Origin: Thauera aromatica_A | GTDB lineage: Bacteria > Pseudomonadota > Gammaproteobacteria > Burkholderiales > Rhodocyclaceae | DNA length: 64,000 bases | Assembly (NCBI RefSeq): GCF_023093595.1 | Contig: NZ_JALLIK010000108.1 | Span: 1 to 64,000 of the forward strand | Direction: 5' to 3' | Shown here: in pieces, positions 1-7,175 of the stretch | Numbering within the stretch: position 1 is the first letter of the stretch | How the letters are laid out: each line of letters opens with the position of its first letter | Notes under the pieces: generated by a model | Told to the model about the DNA's origin: nothing | Seen by the model: the letters and a program-made list of their open reading frames with translations, nothing else | The model's database searches: none | Program-made: the position numbers and the translations under genes

Positions 1-41
1 TTGAACTCGGCCGTGTACTCCTGCTTCGGGATGCGTTTCAC
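1..41 (-). CDS. IS3-family transposase OrfA, N-terminal 13 codons (partial)
   Basis: Reading leftward from a GTG at position 41, the translation is VKRIPKQEYTAEFK, cut by the window edge. This matches my memory of the N-terminus of a helix-turn-helix OrfA common in Betaproteobacteria (MKRIPKQEYT-type, IS3 family). A purine-rich stretch (agagga) sits a few bases upstream as a plausible ribosome binding site. OrfA would be the DNA-binding half of the transposase, normally joined to the OrfB integrase domain by programmed frameshifting. Only 13 codons are visible, so the call rests on a short motif. Confidence 0.55.
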   Translation of the reverse strand, partial: MKRIPKQEYTAEF

Positions 42-99
42 GTCGTTCTTCCTCTCGTTGCGTCGATCGTACGACGACTACGTTGGAAGACGAAATTCG
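1..99 (-). mobile_element. IS3-family insertion sequence, left end (partial)
   Basis: The first 41 bases encode, on the minus strand, the start of an IS3-type transposase, so an insertion sequence enters the window here and continues outside it. The element boundary is not resolved: I see no clear terminal inverted repeat or target duplication between position 42 and the point where hydrolase coding sequence resumes, near 100. The end coordinate is an estimate. Confidence 0.5.
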
Positions 100-674
100 T
101 GGGGCAGCTCAGCCAAAGCGATAAAGTGGATGAGCATCAACATCCGCCGCTATGGCGGTGATCCGTCGCGGATTACCCTGGTCGGTTTTTCGTCGGGTGC
201 GCACTTGGCCGCATTGCTTGCGTGCGATCCTGGCTACCTACAGCGCTACCGCCTGACGAATTCGGTGATCGCTCAGGTCATCTGCCTCGACGGGGCACAT
301 TTTGACGTTCCCTTGGCGATCCGCATGCTTGCGGAGCAGGGCCTGGGACTGGCATACCAGGATCGCAGAGTCCGTAAGTTGCGCCGTCTGATGGGGGAGG
401 ATGAGGAGCGGCAGCGCCGCCTTTCTCCTGCCGGACATCCTCTCACGGCGCTCGCCGGGACGCGTTTCCTGTTGCTCTCGGCAGGGGTGCAGGGGGGGGC
501 GGGCAGGCCTTTACCAAAGTGATGAACGAACGGTTTTCGATACAGCTCAAGCTGGCGGGGGTGCCAGTGCAGCACCGGCATTTCACTGCACTTGGCCACA
601 AGGATCTTCTTTTGATGCATGACGAGGATTGCCGGCAGTGTGTCGAGGCGTTTCTCGTCCAGAGCGGCGACTGA
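100..674 (+). pseudogene. truncated, frameshifted alpha/beta hydrolase (esterase)
   Basis: The remnant encodes the core of a carboxylesterase-type alpha/beta hydrolase. The run RRYGGDPSRITLVGFSSGAH contains the nucleophile elbow GFSSG at 184-198. The N-terminal third, including the oxyanion-hole region, is missing and is replaced by the insertion-sequence end. The frame used up to about 492 stops at 520-522, but the next frame (VMNERF through GHKDLL, with the catalytic-His region) continues to a stop at 672-674. Net loss of one base or gain of two in the G-rich run at 492-503 explains the break. Intact relatives hydrolyse small esters or formylkynurenine-like substrates, but this copy should be inactive. 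A sequencing error in the G-run could account for the frameshift, not for the missing N-terminus. Confidence 0.75.
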
Positions 675-676
675 CG

Positions 677-1474
677 ATGGCCACTTACGCAATCGGCGAC
701 ATCCAGGGCTGCTACGCGCCGCTGGCGCAGATGCTGGAGCGGGTGCGTTTCGACCCTGCGGCCGACCGCCTGTGGGTGGTGGGGGATCTGGTCAATCGCG
801 GGCCGGATTCGCTGCGTGTGCTGCGTACCCTGCGCGAGTTGGGCAGTGCGGCGACAATCGTGCTCGGCAATCACGACCTCTACCTGCTGATGGTGGCCGC
901 CGGGTTGAAGCGGCGCGTCGGGGACGACACCTTGTTCCAGGTGCTCGAGGCGCCGGACCGCGATGAGTTGCTCGACTGGCTGGCGCGGCGGCCGCTGCTG
1001 CAGGTGGAAGGCGAATACGTGTTGGTCCATGCCGGGCTGCTGCCGCAGTGGTCGGTGGCGCACGCCCAGCGGCTCGCCGACGAAGTCGGTGCGGCGCTGG
1101 GCGGGCCGCAGGCGCGCGAGTTCCTGCGGAATCTGGCCGGCGATCGGCCGGCGCGCTGGAAGGAAGGGCTGAAAGGCTGGGGCCGGCTGCGGGTGATCGT
1201 CAATGCGCTGACCCGGCTGCGCTTTTGCAGCGTAGACGGGCGCATGGACCTGAGCGCCAAAGGGGCGCCGGACAAGGCGCCGCCGGGCACCTTGCCGTGG
1301 TTCCGGGTGCCCGGCCGGCTCAGCCGCACCCACACCGTGGTCTGCGGGCACTGGTCGGCGCTGGGCTTCTATCGCGAGCCCGGCCTGATCGCGCTCGATT
1401 CGGGCTGCGTGTGGGGCGGCAAGCTCACCGCGCTGCGCATCGAGGACGATGCGGTGTTCCAGGTGCAGGCTTAG
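677..1474 (+). CDS. apaH: symmetrical diadenosine tetraphosphatase (ApaH)
   Basis: Hydrolyses diadenosine tetraphosphate to two ADP and removes Np4A-type RNA caps; cytoplasmic. The 265-residue protein has the three metallophosphatase blocks in order: GDIQG (7-11), GDLVNRG (36-42) and GNHD (64-67). Histidines of the later metal-binding blocks appear in VHAGLLP and CGHW. Length is usual for ApaH. The ATG at 677 begins the conserved MATYAIGDIQG start. Neighbours do not suggest an operon: a decayed hydrolase lies upstream and a convergent toxin-antitoxin pair downstream. Confidence 0.95.
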   Translation: MATYAIGDIQGCYAPLAQMLERVRFDPAADRLWVVGDLVNRGPDSLRVLRTLRELGSAATIVLGNHDLYLLMVAAGLKRRVGDDTLFQVLEAPDRDELLDWLARRPLLQVEGEYVLVHAGLLPQWSVAHAQRLADEVGAALGGPQAREFLRNLAGDRPARWKEGLKGWGRLRVIVNALTRLRFCSVDGRMDLSAKGAPDKAPPGTLPWFRVPGRLSRTHTVVCGHWSALGFYREPGLIALDSGCVWGGKLTALRIEDDAVFQVQA

Positions 1475-1543
1475 GCAGGCGCTGCGCTGGCGAAGGCGGC
1501 CGGCGCCGTCGGCGCATGGCTGTTTCATCGAACTGCATGGGTG

Positions 1544-1822
1544 TTACTGGTAGTGGTAACGACAGGCAATCACCACCAGCGCCTGGTCATCGACGCAGTA
1601 AACCAGCCGGTGGGTGTCGTCGATGCGGCGTGACCAGAAGCCCGAGAGGTTTTCTTTCAGGGGCTCGGGTTTGCCGATGCCTTCGAAGGGGTGGCGCAGG
1701 CCGTCCTTGATCAGGGCATTGATGCGTTTGAGGGTTTTGCGGTCCTGGTCTTGCCAGTATTCGTAATCCTCCCAGGCAGCCAGGGTCCAGGTCAGCCTGA
1801 GCAGCTTTTCTTCAACCGGCAT
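1544..1822 (-). CDS. yoeB: YoeB/Txe-family mRNA interferase toxin
   Basis: A RelE-superfamily ribosome-dependent endoribonuclease of the YoeB/Txe group, which cuts mRNA in the ribosomal A site. The 92-residue protein carries the family signature KPEPLKENLSGFWSRRI, the catalytic-type Glu in PFEG (about 47), the Arg pair at 65-66 and the near-terminal RYHY with His about 90. The ATG at 1822 overlaps the antitoxin gene by 11 bases, the usual antitoxin-first arrangement. It gives about seven more N-terminal residues than E. coli YoeB; no other start fits the conserved LTW start. All active-site residues look intact. Confidence 0.92.
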   Translation of the reverse strand: MPVEEKLLRLTWTLAAWEDYEYWQDQDRKTLKRINALIKDGLRHPFEGIGKPEPLKENLSGFWSRRIDDTHRLVYCVDDQALVVIACRYHYQ

Positions 1823-2069
1823 CGACCGGATCCCGCGGCGTGACCTGGCCCTTGCGGTACTGCTCGATCGAGCGTGCCAGGTGGGCGGCATTGGCGGGGG
1901 ACTTCAGCAGATGGACGGTCTCCATCAGGCCGTTGAAGGTGTCGAGCGACATCACCACCGCGTCGGGCGCATCCCGGCGCGCGATGACCGTGTAGTCGGC
2001 GTCGTCGATGACCTGATCGATCACGTTCTTGAGGTTGTTCCGCGCCTCCGAAAAATTCACCACACGCAT
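1812..2069 (-). CDS. yefM: YefM/Axe-type antitoxin (Phd/YefM family)
   Basis: The 85-residue antitoxin of the downstream YoeB-like toxin. The N-terminal part (VNFSEARNNLKNVIDQVIDD) is the Phd/YefM DNA-binding fold and contains the typical ARRDAPDAVVMSLDTFNGLMET. The charged C-terminus is the part that would neutralise the toxin. In this family the antitoxin and the toxin-antitoxin complex repress their own promoter, which here must lie in or just upstream of the 3' end of the acyltransferase gene. The toxin start lies inside this gene, so translation is coupled. Confidence 0.9.
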   Translation of the reverse strand: MRVVNFSEARNNLKNVIDQVIDDADYTVIARRDAPDAVVMSLDTFNGLMETVHLLKSPANAAHLARSIEQYRKGQVTPRDPVDAG

Positions 2070-2091
2070 GATGATGCCTCTTTGAATTGTG

Positions 2092-2862
2092 CTATTTGCT
2101 GAACAAGTCTAGGGCGCTGCGGGCGTGATTGCAAGGCTGGCGCCCATGAGCGCGAGCAACCCCAGGCGCAGGCAGCGCTGCGCTGACGACGGCGGCCGGC
2201 GCCAGGCGGCTGGCCGCGAGCACCCAGTCGCGGGCGTGCTGGGCCAGGATGCGGCGGTCGACCCCGTCCGCGGTCGGGTACGGGGGGGCGATGCGGATGC
2301 GCACGATGCTGTGGCGGGTGGCGATGATGTTGGCGACGCACTGCCCCAGGCTGATCTCTCCATCGTAGGCCGGGGCGCGGTTGTGGCCGCCGTCGGTGCT
2401 CAGGTAGCGCAGCGCCAGCGGCTGCACCGGGCGGCTGCAGGCGATCGCCGGTTGCAGCAGGGCGGCATGGAAGTGGAGCACCTCGGTGCCGTCGGTGGTC
2501 GTGCCTTCGGGAAAGATCGCGACGTTGCCGCCGGCCTCGAGCCGCGCGGCGGTTTCGGCGTTGACGATGCGGGCGTGGCCGCGGCTGCCGCGGCGCAGGA
2601 AGAGGGTGTCGTTGTTCGCCGCGAGCCAGCCGATCAGCGGCCAGGTGCGTACTTCGGCCTTCGACACGAAGGCGGCGGGAGCGAGGGCGTTGATGGCGAA
2701 GATGTCTACCCATGAGATGTGGTTCGCCACCAGCAGGCAGCCAGGGGCGATGGCTCCGCCTTCGGCCTCCAGCTCGATGCCGAGGATGCGCAGCAGGGCG
2801 CGCGACCAGCGCCGGCGCAGGGCGCGGTGGGTGAGGGGGTAGACCAGCGCGATCGTCGCCAC
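2092..2862 (-). CDS. 1-acyl-sn-glycerol-3-phosphate acyltransferase family protein (PlsC/OlsA-like)
   Basis: A membrane acyltransferase with the PlsC signature NHISWVD (HX4D, acyl transfer) and the FPEGTTTDG block. It follows an OlsB-like gene on the same strand. In the two-step ornithine-lipid route OlsB makes lyso-ornithine lipid and OlsA, a PlsC homologue, adds the second acyl chain, so this is the likely OlsA. Ordinary phosphatidic-acid synthesis is the alternative. The start is a problem: the GTG at 2862 lies inside the conserved N-terminal membrane segment. In-frame codons upstream still read WRYLRLGLHLLYG with no ATG, GTG or TTG, so the true start may be unusual or displaced by a frameshift. 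Confidence 0.82.
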   Translation of the reverse strand: MATIALVYPLTHRALRRRWSRALLRILGIELEAEGGAIAPGCLLVANHISWVDIFAINALAPAAFVSKAEVRTWPLIGWLAANNDTLFLRRGSRGHARIVNAETAARLEAGGNVAIFPEGTTTDGTEVLHFHAALLQPAIACSRPVQPLALRYLSTDGGHNRAPAYDGEISLGQCVANIIATRHSIVRIRIAPPYPTADGVDRRILAQHARDWVLAASRLAPAAVVSAALPAPGVARAHGRQPCNHARSALDLFSK

Positions 2863-3028
2863 GCCGTACAGGAGGTGCAGGCCGAGGCGCAGGTAGCGCC
2901 AGGCGCGCAGCGGCGCGGGCGTGGCAGCGCTGGCTGTGGCGCCGGGCAGGGAGACAGTGCTTCCGGCGCCCGGCGCGGCGGGCGCACGGGAGCGAGGGGG
3001 GCGGGGACGAAGGGGGCGGCGGGCTTGT

Positions 3029-3808
3029 TCAGTCTTGGCGTCCCAGAAAGTGGCGGGCGTAGCGGCCGTCGACCCGGTTCATCGGCATCAGGATCGGCAG
3101 GTCGGCGGTGTTGAAGTCGGGGTCCCACGCCGGTTCGCCGCAGATCCACGCGCCGGCGCGCAGGTAGCCCTTGATCAGCGCCGGCAGTTCGCTGGCGAGG
3201 TCGCCGCGCAGGGCGTCGAGCGGCAGCGGGCAGCGCGGGAAGACACGGTATTCGAGCGGCGCCAGGTGCTCGCCGCGGAGGCGATTATACAGACTGGCCG
3301 CAGCGTGGCCGCCGTCGGCCATCGACACCGAGGCGCAGCCGATCAGGTGCTCGTAGCCGTTTTCCAGCATGTAGCGCGCCAGCCCCGACCACAGCAGGGC
3401 GATCACCGCGCCGCTGCGGTAGTCGGCGTCGATGCAGGCGCGGCCGATTTCCACCAGCCGGCGGCGCAGGTGGTGCAGGCGGGTGAGGTCGAACTCGTTC
3501 TCGGAATAGTAGCCGCCGACCTTGCGTGCGGCGCTCGGCGACAGGATGCGGTAGGTGCCGACGATGCGGCCGGCGTCCTCGTCGCGCACGATCAGGTGTT
3601 CGCAGAAGGGGTCGTAGAGGTCGCGATCGACGCCCGGGCTGCGGGTCGGCAGGCGCGCGCCCATCTCGTCGGCGAAGACCCGGTAGCGCAGCTTCTGTGC
3701 TTCGAGGATTTCGGTTTCGCAGCCGGCGAGGCCGACGTGCAGGTTGCGCGCCTTGCGCGGGACGCGGTTCCGGTCGGGCTCGAGGCGATGGGAGCGGGGC
3801 TGGAGCAT
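3029..3808 (-). CDS. olsB: GNAT-fold N-acyltransferase, OlsB-like (ornithine lipid synthesis)
   Basis: A 259-residue protein of the OlsB/hemolysin-like acetyltransferase group, which uses acyl-ACP to N-acylate ornithine. Recognisable blocks are EAQKLRYRVFADEMGA near residue 40, GTYRIL, EIGRACIDADYR and IGCASVSM. The following PlsC-like gene supports an ornithine-lipid pair; such phosphorus-free lipids replace phospholipids under phosphate limitation. I chose the ATG at 3808; an upstream in-frame start at 3856 would add 16 unremarkable residues. The assignment rests on family resemblance plus gene pairing. Confidence 0.78.
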   Translation of the reverse strand: MLQPRSHRLEPDRNRVPRKARNLHVGLAGCETEILEAQKLRYRVFADEMGARLPTRSPGVDRDLYDPFCEHLIVRDEDAGRIVGTYRILSPSAARKVGGYYSENEFDLTRLHHLRRRLVEIGRACIDADYRSGAVIALLWSGLARYMLENGYEHLIGCASVSMADGGHAAASLYNRLRGEHLAPLEYRVFPRCPLPLDALRGDLASELPALIKGYLRAGAWICGEPAWDPDFNTADLPILMPMNRVDGRYARHFLGRQD

Positions 3809-3926
3809 GGTGTGGTTCCGTCCTGTTCGGGTGGAGCCATTCTCGAAACCCGGCATTGCGGGGCGGTGACGCCGCGGTTACGGGCCGGTGACGGGCGAAC
3901 GCGCCTCCGGCGCCGGGGGCGGTCCG

Positions 3927-3932
3927 TATAAT
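3927..3932 (+). promoter_or_regulatory. candidate -10 box of the PfkB kinase gene
   Basis: A perfect TATAAT lies 33 bases upstream of the kinase ATG, in the divergent intergenic region with olsB. No convincing -35 hexamer was seen. Confidence 0.55.
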
Positions 3933-3965
3933 GCGGGCTTCTTTCCTCCCGGCCGTCTTTCCTCC

Positions 3966-4901
3966 ATGTCCATCCTCGTCTGCGGATCGGTCGCCTACGA
4001 CTCGATCATGGTCTTCCAGGACCGCTTCAAGAATCACATCCTGCCCGAGCAGATCCACATCCTGAACGTGTCCTTTCTCGTTCCCGATCTGCGCCGCGAG
4101 TTCGGCGGCTGCGCCGGCAACATCGCCTACGGGCTGAAGCTGCTCGGCGCCGATCCGCTGGTCGTGGCGACCGTGGGCGAGGATGCGGGGCCGTATCGCG
4201 CCCGCTTCGCGGCCCTCGGCCTGCGCCAGGACTACGTGCGCGAAGTGCCCGGCACGTTCACCGCCCAGGCTTTCATCACCACCGACCTCGACGACAACCA
4301 GATCACCGCCTTCCACCCCGGGGCGATGTTCCATTCCCACCTCAACGACGTGCGCGAGGCGCGCGGGGCGAAGCTGGGCATCGTCTCGCCCGACGGCGCC
4401 GACGGCATGCTGCGCCATGCCGCCGGCTTTGCCGAGGCGGGCGTGCCGTTCGTGTTCGACCCCGGCCAGGCGTTGCCCATCCTCGGTAGCGAAGCGTTAC
4501 TGAATTGCCTGCAGCAGGCGCGCTACTGTACGGTCAATGACTACGAGGCCCGGCTGATGTGCGACAAGACCGGGCGCAGCGAAGCCGAGCTGGCGCGCGA
4601 AGTCGAGGCCCTGGTGGTGACGCTGGGCGCGGAAGGCGCGCGCATCCACTGCCGCGGCGAACTGTTTGCGGTGCCCGCGGTGACGGCCGATGCGCTCGTC
4701 GACCCCACCGGCTGCGGCGATGCCTACCGCGCCGGGCTGCTGTACGGCCTGGCCGCGGGCTGGGACGTGCGCAAGTGCGCGCGTCTGGCGGCGGTGATGG
4801 GGGCGATCAAGATCGCCGATCGCGGCGGGCAGAACTACCGGCCGGCGCGCGCCGAGATCGCCGCGCGCTTTGAACAGGCATTTGGAGAACAAGCATGGTG
4901 A
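3966..4901 (+). CDS. PfkB-family carbohydrate/nucleoside kinase
   Basis: A 311-residue ribokinase-fold kinase. The first substrate-binding signature is GGCAGNIAYGL (47-57); the second, DPTGCGDAYRAG (246-257), holds the anion hole and the catalytic Asp at 252. The sequence resembles the adenosine-kinase-like or sugar-kinase proteins of Betaproteobacteria annotated simply as PfkB kinase; the substrate cannot be told from sequence. The ATG at 3966 begins the conserved MSILVCGSVAYDSI start, and a TATAAT box lies upstream. The stop overlaps the next gene by seven bases, so the two are translationally coupled. Confidence 0.88.
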   Translation: MSILVCGSVAYDSIMVFQDRFKNHILPEQIHILNVSFLVPDLRREFGGCAGNIAYGLKLLGADPLVVATVGEDAGPYRARFAALGLRQDYVREVPGTFTAQAFITTDLDDNQITAFHPGAMFHSHLNDVREARGAKLGIVSPDGADGMLRHAAGFAEAGVPFVFDPGQALPILGSEALLNCLQQARYCTVNDYEARLMCDKTGRSEAELAREVEALVVTLGAEGARIHCRGELFAVPAVTADALVDPTGCGDAYRAGLLYGLAAGWDVRKCARLAAVMGAIKIADRGGQNYRPARAEIAARFEQAFGEQAW

Positions 4902-5368
4902 AACGGATCGGAACGAAGTCGCGCGCACTGGCCGGTGCGCTGGTCGCTGCGCTGGTGCTGGGCGGCTGCGCCCAGGGGCTGGGCGGGGGAAGCTACGCGC
5001 GCACCGAGGCGCGGCGGGCGATGACGGTGCAGTTCGGCACGATCGAGTCGGTGCGCGGGGTGCAGCTCGAAGGCACGAAGACGCCGGTCGGCTCGCTCGC
5101 CGGCGCGGCGGTCGGCGGCATCGCCGGCAGCTCGGTCGGCGGCGGCCGCGGCGCGGCGGTGGCGACGGTGATCGGTGCCGTCGCCGGCGGGCTGGCCGGT
5201 TCCGCGATCGAGGAAGGCGCGACCCGCACGGCGGGCACCGAAGTGACGGTGCGCCTGGACAATGGCCAGTTCCTCGCCGTGGTGCAGGCCGACGAAGGGG
5301 AGGGCTTCCGTCCCGGCGAGCGCGTCCGTGTGCTGCGCGATGCCGGCACCACGCGGGTGACGCGCTGA
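4895..5368 (+). CDS. glycine-zipper outer-membrane lipoprotein, SlyB-like
   Basis: A 157-residue lipoprotein. The signal peptide ends in the lipobox LGGC with Cys25. Residues about 66-108 form a glycine zipper of two hydrophobic Gly/Ala-rich segments (GSLAGAAVGGIAGSSVGGG and GAVAGGLAGSAIEEG), and a small beta-rich C-terminal domain follows (VTVRLDNGQFLAVVQ). This is the SlyB/Pcp architecture, where the proteins sit in the outer membrane and are linked to envelope stress. It overlaps the kinase stop by seven bases. Function beyond the envelope is not evident. Confidence 0.85.
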   Translation: MVKRIGTKSRALAGALVAALVLGGCAQGLGGGSYARTEARRAMTVQFGTIESVRGVQLEGTKTPVGSLAGAAVGGIAGSSVGGGRGAAVATVIGAVAGGLAGSAIEEGATRTAGTEVTVRLDNGQFLAVVQADEGEGFRPGERVRVLRDAGTTRVTR

Positions 5369-5410
5369 GACCGGGGCGCGCCGCGGATTTTTCGGCGACG
5401 GGAAAAGGGA

Positions 5411-6262
5411 TCAGGGGTAGAAGACGTAGAGCCGGTAGCCGACCGGCGCCATGTCCGGCGTGGAAAAGGGCAGGCGGATGCCGAGGGCGCTGCGCCCCGG
5501 GAAGGCTTCGGCCGGATGGTCGGCGGGCAGCCAGTCGCGGGGGGACAGCACCCGCCGCGCCAGCGCCTGCTCGGTGGCGTCGTTCAGGGTCAGCTCCAGG
5601 TAGGGCCACTCCTGCGCGTAGTCGGCGCGGTTGTTGATCGTCGCGTACAGTACGAATTCGCCCGGCCGGCCGGGCTCTTCCTGCAGTTCGGTGGCTTCGA
5701 TGGCGATCCGCTGTGCATCCCGCGGATAGGGCAGCGTGCACCCGGCGCGGGCGCAGGCGCTGGCCAGCAGGGGGCGCAGCCCGGGCAGGTCGCGGGCGAT
5801 TTCGGCGCGGAACAGGTATAGCAGCTGGGCGCCCAGGGTGCCGGTCAGCAGCACCAGCACCAGGGTGGTGGCGATGCGCACGAGCGCCGACGGGCGCTGC
5901 GGGCGGGCGCGAGCACGGGGTTGCGGGCGAGGGCCCTCCGGGGGGGCGGGCCGTTCCGCGGGCGCGCGCGACGGCGGTCCGGCTTCGGGCTGCGGGGCGC
6001 TCCGCCCGGACTGCGGGCCGGGGAGCGGACTCACCGGGCCCGACGCTGGCTCCGGTGTCGCCGCGGGTGCCGGCGGAAGCCGGCGGCGGCGCAACACGTC
6101 GGGGGCCTCGGCCGCGCTCGCCGCGTCCGGGGCGATTTCGTGCGCGACAGCGTCGAAGGGCCGCAGGCAGCGCCCGCAACGCACCTTCCCGCCCTGCGCA
6201 TGAAGCTGCTCCGGACGCAGCCGGAACACCGTCTGGCAGGCGGGGCAGCGGGTGAGTGTCAT
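5411..6262 (-). CDS. zinc-ribbon membrane protein (MJ0042 finger, DUF3426)
   Basis: A 283-residue protein of unknown function. The N-terminus is a zinc ribbon with CPAC (6-9) and CGRC (29-32). A long Pro/Arg-rich linker follows, then one transmembrane helix around 145-165 (TTLVLVLLTGTLGAQLLY). The C-terminal DUF3426 domain, about 170 onward, is predicted beta-rich. It follows prmA by seven bases and so ends the accB-accC-prmA run, the usual location of this family in Betaproteobacteria. A cytoplasmic metal-binding head on a membrane anchor with an outer domain suggests regulation or envelope sensing; that is inference. Confidence 0.85.
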   Translation of the reverse strand: MTLTRCPACQTVFRLRPEQLHAQGGKVRCGRCLRPFDAVAHEIAPDAASAAEAPDVLRRRRLPPAPAATPEPASGPVSPLPGPQSGRSAPQPEAGPPSRAPAERPAPPEGPRPQPRARARPQRPSALVRIATTLVLVLLTGTLGAQLLYLFRAEIARDLPGLRPLLASACARAGCTLPYPRDAQRIAIEATELQEEPGRPGEFVLYATINNRADYAQEWPYLELTLNDATEQALARRVLSPRDWLPADHPAEAFPGRSALGIRLPFSTPDMAPVGYRLYVFYP

Positions 6263-6269
6263 GCGATCA

Positions 6270-7172
6270 TCATCTCCCGGGGCGCTGCCCTTCGAGCCGG
6301 ACCCAGCCGTCGAGGCGGGCGCCGACCCGCAGCGCGATGAACGGCGCCCAGGCTTCGATGACCTGATCGGCCTGGGTCTCGAGCACGCCCGACAGCGCCA
6401 CCTGCCCGCCGCCGGCGATGCGCGCCGCGATTGCCGGGGCGAGCACGCACAGCGGATTGGTCAGGATGTTCGCCACCACCCGGTCGAAGGTTTCTTCGAC
6501 CGCGATCGCGGAGTGCTGCAGGCGCATCGTCACGCCGTTGCGCGCGGCGTTGTCGCGCGCGGCCTCCATCGCTTTCTCGTCGATGTCGACGCCGAGCACG
6601 TCGGCGGCGCCCAGCCGCGCCGCGGCAATGCCGAGGATGCCCGAGCCGCAGCCGTAGTCGAGCACGGTGCACCCGAGGTGCACGGTGTCGCACAGCCACT
6701 CCAGGCACAGCCGGGTGGTCGGGTGCGAGCCGGTGCCGAACGCCATCCCGGGGTCGAGTTCGATGTTGATCGCGCCGGGGTCGGGCGCTTCGTGCCATGA
6801 GGGCACGATCCACAGCCGGTCGGTGATGCGGATCGGGTCGAACTGGCTCTGCGTGAGCTGCACCCAGTTCTGTTCCGCGACTTCTGCGGTGGTGAACGGC
6901 GGCACGCCGTCGAGGCCGGCGGCGTGCGCGGCCTCGGCGAGCATCGCCCCGAGTTCGGCGCTGCCGGTGTCACCGTCGAACAGGGCGATGACCCGGCTAT
7001 GCTCCCACAGCGCGCTGGGCAGGTGACCGGGCTCGCCGAATTGCGGGGTTTCGGCGGCGGTGCCGGCGTCGGCGTCCTCGATCGACACAGACAGCGCGCC
7101 GGCCTCCATCAGGGCGTCCGACAGCGCTTCCGCGCGGGCCGCATCGGCCTGCAGGGTGACCGAGATCCACAT
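6270..7172 (-). CDS. prmA: ribosomal protein L11 methyltransferase
   Basis: Trimethylates ribosomal protein L11 at several amino groups using S-adenosylmethionine; cytoplasmic. The 300-residue protein has the small N-terminal L11-binding domain (1-55 or so), a linker, then the methyltransferase core with GMAFGTGSHPTT (142-153) and SAM motif I VLDYGCGSGILG (170-181). Length is normal. It starts three bases after accC stops, so it is co-transcribed with the biotin carboxylase genes, a common arrangement in beta- and gammaproteobacteria. Confidence 0.96.
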   Translation of the reverse strand: MWISVTLQADAARAEALSDALMEAGALSVSIEDADAGTAAETPQFGEPGHLPSALWEHSRVIALFDGDTGSAELGAMLAEAAHAAGLDGVPPFTTAEVAEQNWVQLTQSQFDPIRITDRLWIVPSWHEAPDPGAINIELDPGMAFGTGSHPTTRLCLEWLCDTVHLGCTVLDYGCGSGILGIAAARLGAADVLGVDIDEKAMEAARDNAARNGVTMRLQHSAIAVEETFDRVVANILTNPLCVLAPAIAARIAGGGQVALSGVLETQADQVIEAWAPFIALRVGARLDGWVRLEGQRPGR

Positions 7173-7175
7173 CGT

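Noticed and set aside
1..522. Open frame from the window start as an intact 173-residue protein
   Set aside because: The first 33 codons read antisense to a transposase start, and the C-terminal hydrolase homology continues in another frame, so it is a chimeric shadow of a pseudogene.
2125..2715. Plus-strand frame of 196 codons across the PlsC-like gene
   Set aside because: Antisense to a gene with clear acyltransferase motifs; its composition (Gly/Arg/Asp-rich) is typical of GC-rich shadow frames.
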